From Alteromonas stellipolaris (GTDB lineage: Bacteria; Pseudomonadota; Gammaproteobacteria; Enterobacterales; Alteromonadaceae): a stretch of 64,000 nucleotides of DNA. This document shows, one piece after another, positions 8,910-17,154 of the stretch. The notes under the pieces were generated by a model. That model searched no databases, had not been told where the DNA came from, and worked only from the letters and a program-made list of their open reading frames with translations. Position 1 is the stretch's first letter. The number at the start of each line of letters is the position of its first letter. A program made the position numbers and the translations under genes. The stretch covers positions 186,001-250,000 of the forward strand of contig NZ_CP013927.1 of the NCBI RefSeq assembly GCF_001562115.1, read 5' to 3'.

Positions 8910-9574
8910 TTACCCAATGCCCCTCGTGGAAGAATTTCTATGACATCATTTCCGTACTTCTTAGCTCCCAAGCCATATGACTTAAGAATTCGGCTTAAAA
9001 TGTGCTGATATGTTTGCCCTTCTGCGGTGAAATCATTTACCCACTGTAAATTCTCATCAGCAGTCCAGATGAATGTTTGAATTTCGGGAGCATGAATAGA
9101 CAGGAAAGTTTCAACTTGATCCTTCAATCTACCTTGATGGAAATCGAAAATGATTTTTGTAACTTCAGGGGCAGCGACAACAACTGACTCAGCAGGCTCT
9201 ACCGTTTCTAAAGCAGATTGCGAGGATGGCTTTAAAGCTTTGTTACCACCTTGTGCAATTTCCGAGATTTCTGGTACAAGAGACTCATCTAATGACGGCA
9301 CAATCTGCTTAATCTTGTTTGGCGATTGATGAGCAACTTCTATTGGTTCATTAGTTTCTTTTGCTTTCTGTTGCACTGCTACTTCTAAAGCAACTGCCGC
9401 CTCAAAAGCTTCCTTTTGGTCTTCAACTTGTGAGGCCTTTAAGTCAGCTTTATAAGATGCTAGCTGAGCTTTACATTGGCCCACATAATCAGTGCCAGTA
9501 GATTGCGCATGAGCTTGCATAGTCAGCATGTAACATGTGCTTACAACACCCACGAGCATTTGCTTTTTGTACAT
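8906..9574 (-). CDS. pilL: Periplasmic TcpQ/PilL-like pilus protein
   Basis: 222 residues: Sec signal peptide (cleavage likely after MQAHA), a Gln/Glu/Ala-rich linker of about 110 residues, and a C-terminal domain of about 80 residues with TWxx-like Trp pairs (FIWTADENLQWVNDF) and the ILSRILKSYGL segment. That domain resembles the TcpQ/PilL C-terminal domain that binds the secretin of toxin-coregulated and thin pili. First gene of the operon; the ribosome site AGGCGA lies about eight bases before the ATG. Confidence 0.7.
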   Translation of the reverse strand: MYKKQMLVGVVSTCYMLTMQAHAQSTGTDYVGQCKAQLASYKADLKASQVEDQKEAFEAAVALEVAVQQKAKETNEPIEVAHQSPNKIKQIVPSLDESLVPEISEIAQGGNKALKPSSQSALETVEPAESVVVAAPEVTKIIFDFHQGRLKDQVETFLSIHAPEIQTFIWTADENLQWVNDFTAEGQTYQHILSRILKSYGLGAKKYGNDVIEILPRGALGK

Positions 9575-9594
9575 TTGTCGTCGCCTATTTCATT

Positions 9595-9650
9595 CGGATA
9601 TGAACACTTTAACGACCGTAAAAAACGCGGCAACGACTTTCCGGATATGG
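9595..9650. promoter_or_regulatory. Two CGGATATG boxes in the pilus operon leader
   Basis: CGGATATG occurs at 9595-9602 and again within CCGGATATGG at 9641-9650, 47 bases apart, between the start of the pilus operon (9574) and the terminator of the upstream operon. The 10-base form also occurs before the cyclase/HipA-like pair and before the AddA-like gene. A regulator-binding site is inferred. Confidence 0.5.
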
Positions 9651-9692
9651 TGAAATTTAACTAAGCATTTATGAAGGTTAAGGGATTTTAGT

Positions 9693-9718
9693 TAAAAAAA
9701 ACGCCATCTACGTGGCGT
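9693..9718 (-). terminator. Rho-independent terminator of the rdgC operon
   Basis: On the minus strand ACGCCA-CGTAGA-TGGCGT is followed by a run of eight T. The stop codon of rdgC (TAG, 9708-9710) lies in the loop, so coding sequence and terminator overlap. Confidence 0.85.
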
Positions 9719-10655
9719 CTTCCTCAGTTTTGGGTAGGTCAAATTTTCTCTCTAGCCAATCGTAAAACTCAGTCATCCATGAAACCAGTAATTCCCAATC
9801 TTGTTGGTATTCTTGCAAGTAACTTTCTGAGGCCTCGACACGCTCCACCCCATCGTAAAACATGTCTCTTGGTTTAACTTTTTTAAGGTACCCTACATTA
9901 TTCAACGTGAACCCAATCCGCTCTTGATAAGACACTGCTATGTCGAAAACCTGCTTACCGTGATTCATTAATATTTTGACTTCTTCACTCTCCAAGTCTT
10001 GCTTAAATAATTTAGCTTTAGCGTCTTCGGGGCTTTTCAAAGATGCTTCATTGCCAAGCTCTAATTCATCTGGAAGAACTGATTTAGGGTTATAAAGCCA
10101 CTGTGTGAGAATTGTTTCTGCAGGGTTTGCTACAAACGGATGGACTTTAAATGACGGTGCTAATTTTCTAATGATTGAAACCGTTTTTTTAATAACGGTA
10201 TCTGTCCCTACGGTGTCGACATACATCCGATTTTTTAGTGGATCTAGAACAAGGTTAATTCGTGCTTCATCGGGTGATTTTTTGGATAGTTCTTCACGCT
10301 CGATTTTTTCCTTTAATTCGATCACCTCTTGTTCTTCAAGGTCATCAGTAACTACATTTCTTCGCTCTGCTAATAAGCGTTTCGCCTCAACTAACCTTTG
10401 CTCTACTTTAAGCTTACTGACTTTTTTTGTCTCACGCGTCACACTGAGAAAGTGGAACCGGTCTACACTATGATAAAGCAAATCAGGGTTGTGATAGCCG
10501 GTGACACTCGAAAAACCAATGCTTTCTTTTTGGCTTTGTTTGATGGGGATATGTCGAAGTTGTTTAAGGGATTCTATGTCTAATAGGTTGTGCCATTCAT
10601 CTTCTGATAAATCGATGTTAAAACAACTAATACTTTTGAAAAAACGACTAAACAT
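9708..10655 (-). CDS. rdgC: Recombination-associated protein RdgC
   Basis: 315 residues from the ATG at 10655, chosen because GGAGGT lies six bases upstream; a longer start five codons earlier has no such site. The central segment (YVDTVGTDTVIKKTVSIIRK, then NPAETILTQWL) and the later KQDLESEEV and SYQERIGFTL segments line up with E. coli RdgC, whose corresponding stretches are MVDCASAKKAEDTL, NPIELTLTEWV, KKQDLTSEEI and DWQQRIQFVM. RdgC forms a ring around duplex DNA and restrains RecA. Plasmid and ICE copies are known. Last gene of a five-gene operon with the diguanylate cyclase at its head. Confidence 0.88.
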   Translation of the reverse strand: MFSRFFKSISCFNIDLSEDEWHNLLDIESLKQLRHIPIKQSQKESIGFSSVTGYHNPDLLYHSVDRFHFLSVTRETKKVSKLKVEQRLVEAKRLLAERRNVVTDDLEEQEVIELKEKIEREELSKKSPDEARINLVLDPLKNRMYVDTVGTDTVIKKTVSIIRKLAPSFKVHPFVANPAETILTQWLYNPKSVLPDELELGNEASLKSPEDAKAKLFKQDLESEEVKILMNHGKQVFDIAVSYQERIGFTLNNVGYLKKVKPRDMFYDGVERVEASESYLQEYQQDWELLVSWMTEFYDWLERKFDLPKTEEDAT

Positions 10656-10656
10656 T

Positions 10657-11142
10657 TTACCTCCGCGCACACTTTTTAGCGACTTCGTGCATACCTTTAT
10701 TTACGGCATGAATTCCACGATAATTACAATAAGCTTCGAGTTCTGCTTGAAACAGGTAGTGCGACATAGATTTGGTTGAATCTACTGCGTAATAGCCATG
10801 CCTTACAATTTCTTGGCTAATCAATTTATCACCCACAACAATGTCTCCGTACATTGCCTTGCCATCCACTTTTTCAATAATGACACCGAAATTTTTACCG
10901 TCTAGCCAAGCTTTCATCGCGTTACAGGCTGTTCCGTTAACGCCTTTAGCTTCGCCGCAATGTTGTTCTCCGTTCTTTTTTAATCCAAGAATATTTAAAG
11001 TGATGAACTCTTCATCGCTCAGAGAAACTTCTATTATTGTTGGGGAGACAATACGCTTGACCTTGCCTACATAGCTGGAAGCACCGAAGGTCGCTTGAGA
11101 GACCAAGCATAAGGCCAGTGATAGTAAAATACGGTTTCTCAT
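10657..11142 (-). CDS. Exported SNase-like (thermonuclease fold) protein, degenerate active site
   Basis: 161 residues with a Sec signal peptide (cleavage after ATFGA). The pattern VGKVKRI...LNILGL and the C-terminal EIVRHGYYAV...YLFQAELEA...RGIHA follow the staphylococcal nuclease fold as found in plasmid-borne periplasmic nucleases. The catalytic positions are not preserved: where nucleases have DGDT there is SPTI, and the Arg and Asp of the RLxxID motif are replaced by TLNIL. It is thus probably an inactive or changed member. Four Cys may form disulfides. Stop codon is one base from the rdgC start. Confidence 0.6.
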   Translation of the reverse strand: MRNRILLSLALCLVSQATFGASSYVGKVKRIVSPTIIEVSLSDEEFITLNILGLKKNGEQHCGEAKGVNGTACNAMKAWLDGKNFGVIIEKVDGKAMYGDIVVGDKLISQEIVRHGYYAVDSTKSMSHYLFQAELEAYCNYRGIHAVNKGMHEVAKKCARR

Positions 11143-11903
11143 ATAGTACCTGCCTCACATTGATAAGATTTTGCGCCAACATCTGCCCACACATTTTTGC
11201 TGTAGGCCACCTTTTGTTTCAAAGACTCAGGAATAAGTGTTTCCGTGCCTAACAATGGATAACCTAACTTTTGTTCTATGCAGGATATTGACGTAATTGT
11301 TGATGTGATCGTGTGGTTTTCAGAATCATTAGGGACTAAAAATGCCGCCGCCATATTGATTTCGGGTTGGTATAAGATTTTGTATAGGTGTGTAGGTTTA
11401 TAGTCATTCTTAACTGTGACTACGCCATTTATTACCAACAATCTTCCTATATTTAGTAGTTTTTCTACTTCTAGCTTATTAAGTTCAAACCAAGCGCCAC
11501 CATCTCGGTTTTGTGTTTTATCGACGGGAACTCTGTTGAGGTCATAATACCGTTCGTGCCTGTTTATTTTGGTAAGTGCTATTGGCGCTAACGCCACAAA
11601 ATCGAAACCTGTTTTGTGTGCCGCTTCTTCACGATTAAACGTGGAAGGTACAAATTTATCTGAGTTGATGACCAGATTGAAGGGATTGGAACTTTGCTTT
11701 TGCGTTGGTGATAACCAGTAACTCACCTGTAGAGGCAGTTCATTAACAGTACTATATGACAAGTTATAGTCTGTGAAACAGAAGTACGAAGTCGTTTTCG
11801 GCGTCAACACCCACTGACTTTTATCTTTTTCGCATCCACTTTCGGCATGAACATAAGATGTTAGAAGTAAGGTTGTACCTATAAATAATATCTTTTTAAG
11901 CAT
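11139..11903 (-). CDS. Exported protein of unknown function
   Basis: 254 residues from the ATG at 11903, which gives a clean signal peptide (MLKKILFIGTTLLLTSYVHA) and overlaps the upstream stop by eight bases; a longer frame upstream lacks a signal and overlaps the preceding gene more. Mature protein has six or so Cys, starting ESGCEKDKSQW, suggesting a disulfide-bonded periplasmic protein. No family recognised. Its overlap with the SNase-like gene (four bases) shows it is cotranslated in the same operon. Confidence 0.6.
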   Translation of the reverse strand: MLKKILFIGTTLLLTSYVHAESGCEKDKSQWVLTPKTTSYFCFTDYNLSYSTVNELPLQVSYWLSPTQKQSSNPFNLVINSDKFVPSTFNREEAAHKTGFDFVALAPIALTKINRHERYYDLNRVPVDKTQNRDGGAWFELNKLEVEKLLNIGRLLVINGVVTVKNDYKPTHLYKILYQPEINMAAAFLVPNDSENHTITSTITSISCIEQKLGYPLLGTETLIPESLKQKVAYSKNVWADVGAKSYQCEAGTI

Positions 11904-12456
11904 CAATAGAGTCCTCGTATTCTTTGCTCCAAATCTCCCTATGCTCGGCTTTGGTAAATGGATTCCCAATATCCGTCGTAAGTGACATCTCATGAGCTAA
12001 CCAAGTGATAACTTTCTCTGTTGCTTCGATTTCTAACGCCCCAGATTCAATTGGTTCAGCATATGAGCTTATATATGTGCTGGCATCTTCTAACTTTGAC
12101 GGGTACGGCGTTGCTACTTGCGCGACTACAGGTAAAGTCAGGTAATGAAGTTCAGGCCATAAATCATGGCTATTTAGCTTCTCAGTGGCTTTGAAAAAAC
12201 CATTTGGTGCAACCCGTAAACAAACTGAGTTGAAGTGCACCGTTATTAATCCAACTTTTGCATTTTCAAATTCACCGCTGAAAATTTCTTCATGATCATT
12301 GAGAACTAAACGATAGCCATCTGAAAATATTTTACGTGCAATGTCATGGTCTAAAATTCGAGAGGCGCACATAACTAAAAAATCATGCTTAAGTTGACCA
12401 TAGTTAAAAAACAGTGCATCCAAATCGTTGGGGATTTTCTCAATTATTTGTTTCAT
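11896..12456 (-). CDS. Cytoplasmic protein of unknown function
   Basis: 186 residues, acidic, no membrane segment or signal. It has no motif I recognise. It starts three bases after the diguanylate cyclase stop and overlaps the next gene by eight bases, so it is a genuine operon member despite having no assigned function. Confidence 0.6.
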   Translation of the reverse strand: MKQIIEKIPNDLDALFFNYGQLKHDFLVMCASRILDHDIARKIFSDGYRLVLNDHEEIFSGEFENAKVGLITVHFNSVCLRVAPNGFFKATEKLNSHDLWPELHYLTLPVVAQVATPYPSKLEDASTYISSYAEPIESGALEIEATEKVITWLAHEMSLTTDIGNPFTKAEHREIWSKEYEDSIDA

Positions 12457-12459
12457 GAA

Positions 12460-13638
12460 TTACCTCGAATACTTAGGGCTTTCAGCTACGGGCAGCATAA
12501 TGCAGTTTCGACCTGCATCTTTTGCTCTATATAGCTGTTCGTCCGCTTGGTTAATAACGCGTTCAAAGTTTTCACCACACGTGGTTTGCGCAATGCCAAA
12601 AGACATTGTTATTTGAACTGAATTAGTTTTGACGTTGCCAGTTCTGTCTAAAGGCGTTCCTGTTTTTCTCTTTGAGCTGCGAACGGCAAAAGGATAATTA
12701 GCAATGTCCTGTCGAATGACCTCAACATGTTTGTAGATTTCTTCAGAAGTTTTGCCATCGAATAAAAGACAAAATTCTTCACCCCCATAGCGATAGGCAT
12801 TTCCGCCCCCAGCTACTTGCTGGACTTTCTTTGCAACCAGCTTCAGCACTTCATCGCCAGTATCGTGGCCGTACTTATCATTGAAGCGTTTGAAGTGGTC
12901 AACGTCGCACATCACTACGGCGAATTGTTTTGATAAGCCTCGCGAGCTGACGTCTAGGGAGCGGCGTGATTCAATCCCAGTTAGTTGGTCAAAATACGCC
13001 ATCTTATGCGCTTCATTGAAAACAAGAACCAAGAGGCTAATAGCAAACAAAGATAAAATAACGTTAGACGCAGGAGCCCCGATAAGGCCTATAAGCGCCA
13101 TCGTAAAACCTATGTAGCAGAAGACAGTATTTTCATACGTTGGCGAACGCCATAATTGATAGGCTAATGCTGGGGTGCTCAGTGCCATTACGAGATATAA
13201 CGTGAATGACATGGTACCTATGTACTTGGTTACGAGCATATTTACGATAGTTAGTAAGAAGATAATGGCGATAAACGTAGCCATTCTTTCCTTCATAACT
13301 GACATTGAAACCCCGCGCTCTGAATCAGAAATGAGATAAACCATTGAAAGCACCATAACTTGCGGTAGTAAGTTGGCGTAGATATTGGTGAGCACGAAAT
13401 CAGGTAAAGTGAGAGGAAACGCTTGGTAGACTAAGAGTAGAAATGCACAGAAACAGGCTCTCCCCTGTTTATAATGAAATGATAGGGCCAGCGCTAAGAT
13501 TGCTAACGTCATATCTAGCCATGGTAATGTGGCAAGCTGTTTAATTAAAGAAGATGGAAAAACCGCGATATACAATGTAATCATCACCATCAATATGAGA
13601 CTTATAATCGCCTGATAACGTTTTGATGGTAGCTGCAT
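12460..13638 (-). CDS. Membrane-bound diguanylate cyclase (GGDEF domain)
   Basis: 392 residues. About seven hydrophobic segments fill residues 10-200; the GGDEF domain follows, beginning DQLTGIESRR, with metal-binding VMCDVDHFKRFND and active-site loop YRYGGEEFCLLF (GGEEF at 285-289). The RxxD inhibitory site normally four residues before this loop is missing (the stretch is VAGGGNAY), so product inhibition by that route is unlikely. Synthesises c-di-GMP. First gene of the operon that ends in rdgC. SXT/R391 ICEs also carry diguanylate cyclases (dgcK, dgcL), so a role in surface attachment or element transfer is plausible. Confidence 0.88.
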   Translation of the reverse strand: MQLPSKRYQAIISLILMVMITLYIAVFPSSLIKQLATLPWLDMTLAILALALSFHYKQGRACFCAFLLLVYQAFPLTLPDFVLTNIYANLLPQVMVLSMVYLISDSERGVSMSVMKERMATFIAIIFLLTIVNMLVTKYIGTMSFTLYLVMALSTPALAYQLWRSPTYENTVFCYIGFTMALIGLIGAPASNVILSLFAISLLVLVFNEAHKMAYFDQLTGIESRRSLDVSSRGLSKQFAVVMCDVDHFKRFNDKYGHDTGDEVLKLVAKKVQQVAGGGNAYRYGGEEFCLLFDGKTSEEIYKHVEVIRQDIANYPFAVRSSKRKTGTPLDRTGNVKTNSVQITMSFGIAQTTCGENFERVINQADEQLYRAKDAGRNCIMLPVAESPKYSR

Positions 13639-13710
13639 TAAACAATCCTAAATAAATACTGTTGGTTGCTCGGCACTCTAACTAAGAGGCGTTTTGAATT
13701 CCCTCCTTTT

Positions 13711-13720
13711 CCGGATATGG
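13711..13720. promoter_or_regulatory. CCGGATATGG box in divergent promoter region
   Basis: The box lies between the cyclase start (13638) and the plus-strand module (13794). Flanks also match the copy at 9641: both read TTCCGGATATGG then two bases, A, one base, ATTTA. The extended match makes chance unlikely. Confidence 0.5.
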
Positions 13721-13793
13721 CTACATTTAGTTTTCGTGTGTGAGTGACACATAGCGATAAGATCGAGATGAAAAATATAGAGGAAGTTATATT

Positions 13794-14048
13794 TTGGAAA
13801 AATATAAAACGGGCGGAACCTTAGCTGAGGTAAAAGAGATTTTTCACACCGACTCAACGAATTCTTATAAACTACTGGCTAAGCGACATGTTAGCGGCGC
13901 TTGGTTTATTACTTACTTTAAGCCAACTAAAAGACACGCTTTTATAAGTTGCACTGCATCAGAAAAACCGCGCTTCTTTCGCACTGAGATTGCTTTGTTT
14001 AAGGCGCTGTTACAAATATCACCTCTTTTTAAATGCGAGATAGTATGA
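13794..14048 (+). CDS. Small basic protein of unknown function, first gene of HipA-like module
   Basis: 84 residues from a TTG start preceded by AGAGGAAG at a good distance. Basic, with aromatic patches (GAWFITYFKPTKRHAF). No family recognised. Its stop overlaps the next start by four bases (ATGA). May be a DNA-binding regulator; this is a guess from charge and position only. Confidence 0.5.
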   Translation: MEKYKTGGTLAEVKEIFHTDSTNSYKLLAKRHVSGAWFITYFKPTKRHAFISCTASEKPRFFRTEIALFKALLQISPLFKCEIV

Positions 14049-14395
14049 CTTCACATCAACAATTACCCGTTTCTTTATCCGCTTTGTTTTTGGTTATGCA
14101 AAACGGCGTTACCGTTGACAATGCTTATAGCTCGATCCCGAACACAGTGAACTACTATCTAGAATTCCTGACTTCAAGAGGTATTGAGGTTAAAGAAAAT
14201 GACCTTAAAATTCAGGTAGGTGATTACCTTGCCTCACCGAACGCGTTTGTCAGTGCGATCAACACGAAACTCATGCTCATGGAGTCGAGTGAAAAAGAAG
14301 AGGTAAAGGTGATGGTTCGACATTTTGAGTCTCTGGGCCACATTCCTGAGAAATATAATGTTGTTCTAACCTCAATTAATCGGTATCTATCGTGA
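14045..14395 (+). CDS. Small protein of unknown function in HipA-like module
   Basis: 116 residues from the ATG at 14045 that overlaps the previous stop codon; an ATG at 14033 gives a slightly longer form. Mostly helical with no signal peptide. Its stop overlaps the next GTG start (GTGA), so the four genes are tightly coupled. No family recognised. Confidence 0.55.
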   Translation: MTSHQQLPVSLSALFLVMQNGVTVDNAYSSIPNTVNYYLEFLTSRGIEVKENDLKIQVGDYLASPNAFVSAINTKLMLMESSEKEEVKVMVRHFESLGHIPEKYNVVLTSINRYLS

Positions 14396-14841
14396 AAAAA
14401 GACGATGGTGTAAACGACGGTTTATACAACGACCGTCCTGAACATCCTAGCGTTTCCCACCCAGTTAATTACTTAAAATATATCGGTGATAGAGTTAAAC
14501 GCCACCGCCTTTCTCTGTCCATCAATGACAGAAGTGAAACCTCATTCGGCTCTAAATTAAAAAAATACTTCGGCAAACCCATTTCACGATCTTCTATACA
14601 ACGAGCGGAAGAAGGAAGACATAGTACCCAATGGGGCGTTATCGCAGCATACTTCTTCGAAATGGGTGTCTTTCCAGAAATAGTCAAAGTATTGGAACGT
14701 GGCCGCACTTCTACTTTGCACACCGCATTGTTGAGTAAAAAAACTGTTCAACTTGAATTAGAGAAGGCCAAGGAAATTGGTGACCAACGCTTGCAAGAGC
14801 GCGCCAACACCGAGAAGCAAGCAGGAGTAGTCATTAAGTGA
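14392..14841 (+). CDS. Helix-turn-helix protein, HipB-like regulator or antitoxin
   Basis: 149 residues from a GTG overlapping the previous stop. A lambda-type helix-turn-helix is suggested by residues about 40-85 (FGSKLKKYF, then SRSSIQRAEEG, then WGVIAAYF), where a recognition helix falls at SSIQRAEEG. The C-terminal tail is charged and helical. It directly precedes and overlaps the HipA-like gene, the standard HipB-HipA arrangement. Confidence 0.6.
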   Translation: MKKDDGVNDGLYNDRPEHPSVSHPVNYLKYIGDRVKRHRLSLSINDRSETSFGSKLKKYFGKPISRSSIQRAEEGRHSTQWGVIAAYFFEMGVFPEIVKVLERGRTSTLHTALLSKKTVQLELEKAKEIGDQRLQERANTEKQAGVVIK

Positions 14842-16097
14842 AATTCATCCAAGTTTTTCGTTGGGTAAATCCCTCTCAACAGTATTTTTGCGCTGGTAAT
14901 TTAATTAAAGACACGGAACAACGTGTTTCTTTTCACTACGATGATGAATACTTAGTAAAGGCTCCCGCGTCTCTTGACCCCAAAAACCTTAACCTCACGT
15001 TTCAAAAGGTTTTCACTACACTGGATGGTCAATTACCTGCATTTTTTACTCAGTTCCTGCCTGGTCAGTATGCTTCAACGGTGCTTAGTGAACTTCATGC
15101 CCCGTGGGATTCTCTGGATGAATTCGATAGGCTTTATTTTATCAGTAAGTACTTTGGGGATCATGGTGCAATACAATTAAATGCCCACGATGATAGACAG
15201 GAAAATAGCATAGGCCATTGCGAACAAGACATAGAAACCATTGCAGAGGCTATACAAATTTTTCAGTCAGAAAATCATCGTGTTGTTTTCAACAAACCTT
15301 CATTATCAATTTGCGGAGTGCAAGGTACAAGGCCAATGTTCGAATTTGCAGAGCCTGAAACCGGTGCCCGCTTCTTTGCGAAGCCAAGCAGTAACCCCAA
15401 GTACAACGAAACCCCTATCAGATTTGCAACAAACCTACTTTCAAAAAGTGCACAAATAGATACTGTAAAAACATCTATCAAATCGTTTGGCGAACAAGAT
15501 ATAGCTGTGCAACAAAACTTCAAACATGCTTTTTTTAAAGGTGAAGATACTAACCACGTCATAAAATTTAATGCCGTTCCAATCGATATCTTAATTGAAA
15601 ACAAGAGAACCCCCACATATGAAGATATCGCTCAGGTCATTAGACAATATAGTGACCAGCCAGAAACCGACTTGTCTCAGCTTCATTTGAGGGCGATTTT
15701 TGACGCCTCTATAAACTCTACCCGTAATGAATTAAATAACTTTCACCTGATTGATTTGGGGGTGAACAAATGGCGACTCGCCCCTTCGTTTGCATCTCTC
15801 CCTAACCCAGATACGGCGGCAAAATTCTCTACCCCTTTCACCTACCGCCATGCGTCTAGAGCATTATTTACTCCCGATGCTCTCTTTTCCGCCTTTTTAG
15901 GGCATACGATTGGTCTTAACAACACCATCATTGAGCATAACTTTGATTTACTACAAAAAACGCTCAGCAACCTTGAACAAATCTTTGCAGACGCTAACCT
16001 GCCCAGTTCTATTTCGGAATTTTTTGAATCGGTTTTAGCTCCCCATTCAAATCATTTAATAGAATCGGATGATTTCGGATTTTCGCCCAATACTTAA
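14838..16097 (+). CDS. HipA-like protein, apparent pseudokinase
   Basis: 419 residues, the usual HipA length, from a GTG overlapping the previous stop. The N-terminal part (FHYDDEYL, then LPAFFTQFLPGQY) matches the HipA N-subdomain; the gly-rich loop is represented by LSICGVQGTRPMF and the ATP-binding Lys by FFAKPSS (K182). The catalytic loop, normally of the form NTDRHxKNF, reads NSTRNELNNF (293-302), so the catalytic Asp is Arg. The metal-binding Asp of the following LAPxFD motif is Ala (RLAPSFASLPN, A319). It therefore probably does not phosphorylate a target like HipA does. It may act as a structural partner or regulator. Confidence 0.65.
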   Translation: MKFIQVFRWVNPSQQYFCAGNLIKDTEQRVSFHYDDEYLVKAPASLDPKNLNLTFQKVFTTLDGQLPAFFTQFLPGQYASTVLSELHAPWDSLDEFDRLYFISKYFGDHGAIQLNAHDDRQENSIGHCEQDIETIAEAIQIFQSENHRVVFNKPSLSICGVQGTRPMFEFAEPETGARFFAKPSSNPKYNETPIRFATNLLSKSAQIDTVKTSIKSFGEQDIAVQQNFKHAFFKGEDTNHVIKFNAVPIDILIENKRTPTYEDIAQVIRQYSDQPETDLSQLHLRAIFDASINSTRNELNNFHLIDLGVNKWRLAPSFASLPNPDTAAKFSTPFTYRHASRALFTPDALFSAFLGHTIGLNNTIIEHNFDLLQKTLSNLEQIFADANLPSSISEFFESVLAPHSNHLIESDDFGFSPNT

Positions 16098-16627
16098 AAT
16101 GCTTAGTATATTTTTCGATTGGAAAAATCTGGTAATGAGTAGTAATTGTAAAAACCTATCCCCCTCGAAAGATAAAAGCGATTTTAATCTACGGTGATTG
16201 TGTCAGAAGAGATAGCTGAGAAACCCCATGCTCTGCTTTAGTGGTTATATGGGCGAGAACCTTTAAACCCTTCGACATGTGATACAGAAAGCTCGATTTG
16301 CTTAGTCGTATTGTCTGTCATAGCAATTCAATGGTCGAAATGCTGACTGCGGTTTTCGACTCTGGTTGTCACAAATCCGATCTCAAAAAGACGATTGGTG
16401 TAATAGCCCACGAATATAAAAGTACACTCAATAACAGAGCTTCGGGCAATCAGTTCTCGGCGGTTACTTATCATCTAGGAAACTTCAGCATATAAAGCCA
16501 ACTTAGAACAGACTGTTCCCCGACAAAAAAACATTACATCAAACAAACAAAAAATTAAAAAACTATTTACATTAAGTAAAACTAATGAGAGATTAAATAA
16601 TCAACAATAAAACAAGGATGTCATTGT
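16098..16627 (+). other. Gene-free stretch between HipA-like module and RHS locus
   Basis: 530 bases with no convincing gene. A 65-codon frame at 16298-16495 begins with TTG and has no ribosome site or family resemblance. The last 80 bases before 16628 are very A-rich and probably hold the promoter for the exported companion of the RHS protein. No tRNA or terminator with a clear T-run was seen. Confidence 0.5.
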
Positions 16628-17062
16628 ATGAGAAAGTGTTTTTACGCTGCTCTTTTTCTACCCCTCTACTTACATGCGGCAACTGAAAGACAAGTGGTTT
16701 TTGTTCATTCTGATATTTTAGGCTCCCCCGTAACCGAAACCACTCCTGGCAGCGGAAGCACTCCAGCAAGACCAAGTAATGCTACAATTCGCGCAATTTT
16801 CACCGGTGTAGTGAGAGTTTCATGGAGCTCAGTAACAGATGCAACTTATTACAAAATTGAGCTCATAAAAGGAAAAAACTGCGGGCAAATTATTTATACC
16901 AATACCACATCAAAATTAGTTGCTGATTTTATCCCTCAATCAACCGGTGATTACGCGGCTAGGGTAAGTGCATGCTCAGGTAGTTGCTCATCCGCCGAAA
17001 CAACCTCATGGGTCAGTGTAAAGGCAGGCTCGTCATCTGCCGATGTATCTTGCACTTTCTAA
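16628..17062 (+). CDS. Small exported protein with RHS strand motif and Fn3-like domain
   Basis: 144 residues: signal peptide (cleavage near YLHA), then VVFVHSDILGSPVTET at about 22-38, which is the signature normally found inside RHS/YD proteins as VHTDHLGSPV. A linker rich in Gly, Ser and Pro leads to a domain with an Fn3-like pattern (VRVSWSSVTDATYYKIEL, then GDYAARVSACSGSC) and several Cys. It lies just upstream of the RHS gene, on the same strand. AGGATG lies a few bases before the ATG. Likely secreted with, or acting on, the RHS protein. Confidence 0.65.
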   Translation: MRKCFYAALFLPLYLHAATERQVVFVHSDILGSPVTETTPGSGSTPARPSNATIRAIFTGVVRVSWSSVTDATYYKIELIKGKNCGQIIYTNTTSKLVADFIPQSTGDYAARVSACSGSCSSAETTSWVSVKAGSSSADVSCTF

Positions 17063-17154
17063 AACAAAAAGAATGAGAATGAACAACATTTAGGCACTGC
17101 ATCTTAGTGAACATAAAGTACAAGGCGCCTCCATTGTCGAAAAATAGGGAAATT

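Noticed and set aside
16298..16495. A 65-codon frame in the gap before the RHS locus
   Set aside because: TTG start, no ribosome site, no family, odd amino-acid composition.
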